From assembly GCA_031397815.1 (NCBI GenBank), contig JANNMJ010000042.1, forward strand, positions 1-6,335: DNA of 6,335 nucleotides, in the 5' to 3' direction. Positions 6,202 through 6,335 of the stretch are shown piece by piece; position 1 is the stretch's first letter; every line of letters starts with the position of its first letter. Made by a program: the position numbers and the translations under genes. Source of the stretch: JANNMJ01 sp031397815 (lineage in GTDB: Bacteria; Bacteroidota; Bacteroidia; Cytophagales; Hymenobacteraceae). The notes under the pieces are model-generated. The model saw only the letters and a program-made list of their open reading frames with translations, was not told the origin of the DNA and did not search any database.

Positions 6202-6221
6202 GTAGCGTCTCTCCGAGACGC
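6202..6221 (+). repeat. REP-like hairpin, family B, in the glucosidase 5' region
   Basis: GTAG (6202-6205) directly followed by CGTCTC, loop TCC, GAGACG (6206-6220); the stem can grow to 7 bp with G6205 and C6221. The architecture matches family A (GTAG then a compact hairpin) but the sequence differs. It ends 13 bp before the ATG of the minus-strand glucosidase gene, so it is likely within that gene's leader or promoter. Function there is not known. Confidence 0.7.
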
Positions 6222-6268
6222 GTGTGGATTCGGGTGGGATTCGGGTAGTGACAGTCAGGTAGAGGGTC

Positions 6269-6294
6269 GTAGGGGCGTGGCCTTGTGCCCGCCC
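6269..6294 (+). repeat. REP-like hairpin, family C
   Basis: GTAG (6269-6272) followed by an imperfect stem: GGGCG (6273-6277), bulged T6278, GGC (6279-6281), loop CTTGT, then GCC (6287-6289) and CGCCC (6290-6294). That is 8 pairs with one bulge. It resembles a palindrome type I recall as dispersed in several phyla (weak recollection). It lies about 80 bp upstream of the glucosidase start. The rest of 6190-6335 holds no gene I can support. Confidence 0.6.
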
Positions 6295-6335
6295 GCAAGC
6301 AGTTAAGAACGCTAATCCGCCGCCGACCCCAGCCA

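Noticed and set aside
6101..6298. 65-residue minus-strand frame over the start of the glucosidase gene
   Set aside because: It runs through the family B and C hairpins and out of frame into the GH3 signal peptide; no protein-like features.

Overview
The window looks like a chromosomal stretch of a GC-rich member of the Bacteroidota, probably a Cytophagales/Hymenobacter-like organism (inference). Four things point there: a secreted GH3 beta-glucosidase of the Bacteroidota type, signal peptides ending in AxA before Gln, no clear Shine-Dalgarno sequences at the chosen starts, and heptad-type 21-bp repeats. It is an accessory, repeat-rich region with four intact genes, one likely gene remnant and many short palindromic elements.

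Layout. Positions 1-894 are a REP/RAYT locus: a Y1 (HUH) REP-associated tyrosine transposase on the minus strand (201-773), flanked by five near-identical palindromes (17-41, 63-87, 150-174, 823-846, 871-894). Each carries a GTAG tetranucleotide at the foot of a 7-bp stem. Positions 895-1110 hold a strongly coding-like stretch with no good start after the REP, read as a 5'-truncated gene remnant. Positions 1296-2330 (+) encode an exported protein of unknown function, possibly an outer-membrane beta-barrel, closed by a hairpin terminator. Positions 2445-2654 are a 21-bp minisatellite with a 42-bp higher-order pattern. Positions 2809-3531 (+) encode an uncharacterised helical cytoplasmic protein, followed by a very strong terminator and a cluster of GC-rich hairpins bounded by a perfect 22-bp inverted repeat (3654-3791). 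Positions 3826-6189 (-) encode an exported GH3 beta-glucosidase, convergent with the previous gene. Its upstream region (6190-6335) carries two further REP-like hairpins of different sequence, each again with a 5' GTAG.

How the parts fit. I see no operon: the genes are separate, and two are convergent around a terminator. The theme is repeat biology. A RAYT sits inside its own REP family, two unrelated GTAG hairpins lie elsewhere, and there is a GTAG-free hairpin cluster and a minisatellite. The GH3 enzyme is the only gene with a confident metabolic role: breakdown of beta-linked glucosides outside the cytoplasm. No defence system, CRISPR array, tRNA or rRNA was found. The most interesting objects are the RAYT/REP cassette, the co-occurrence of several GTAG hairpin families, and the minisatellite next to the uncharacterised helical gene.
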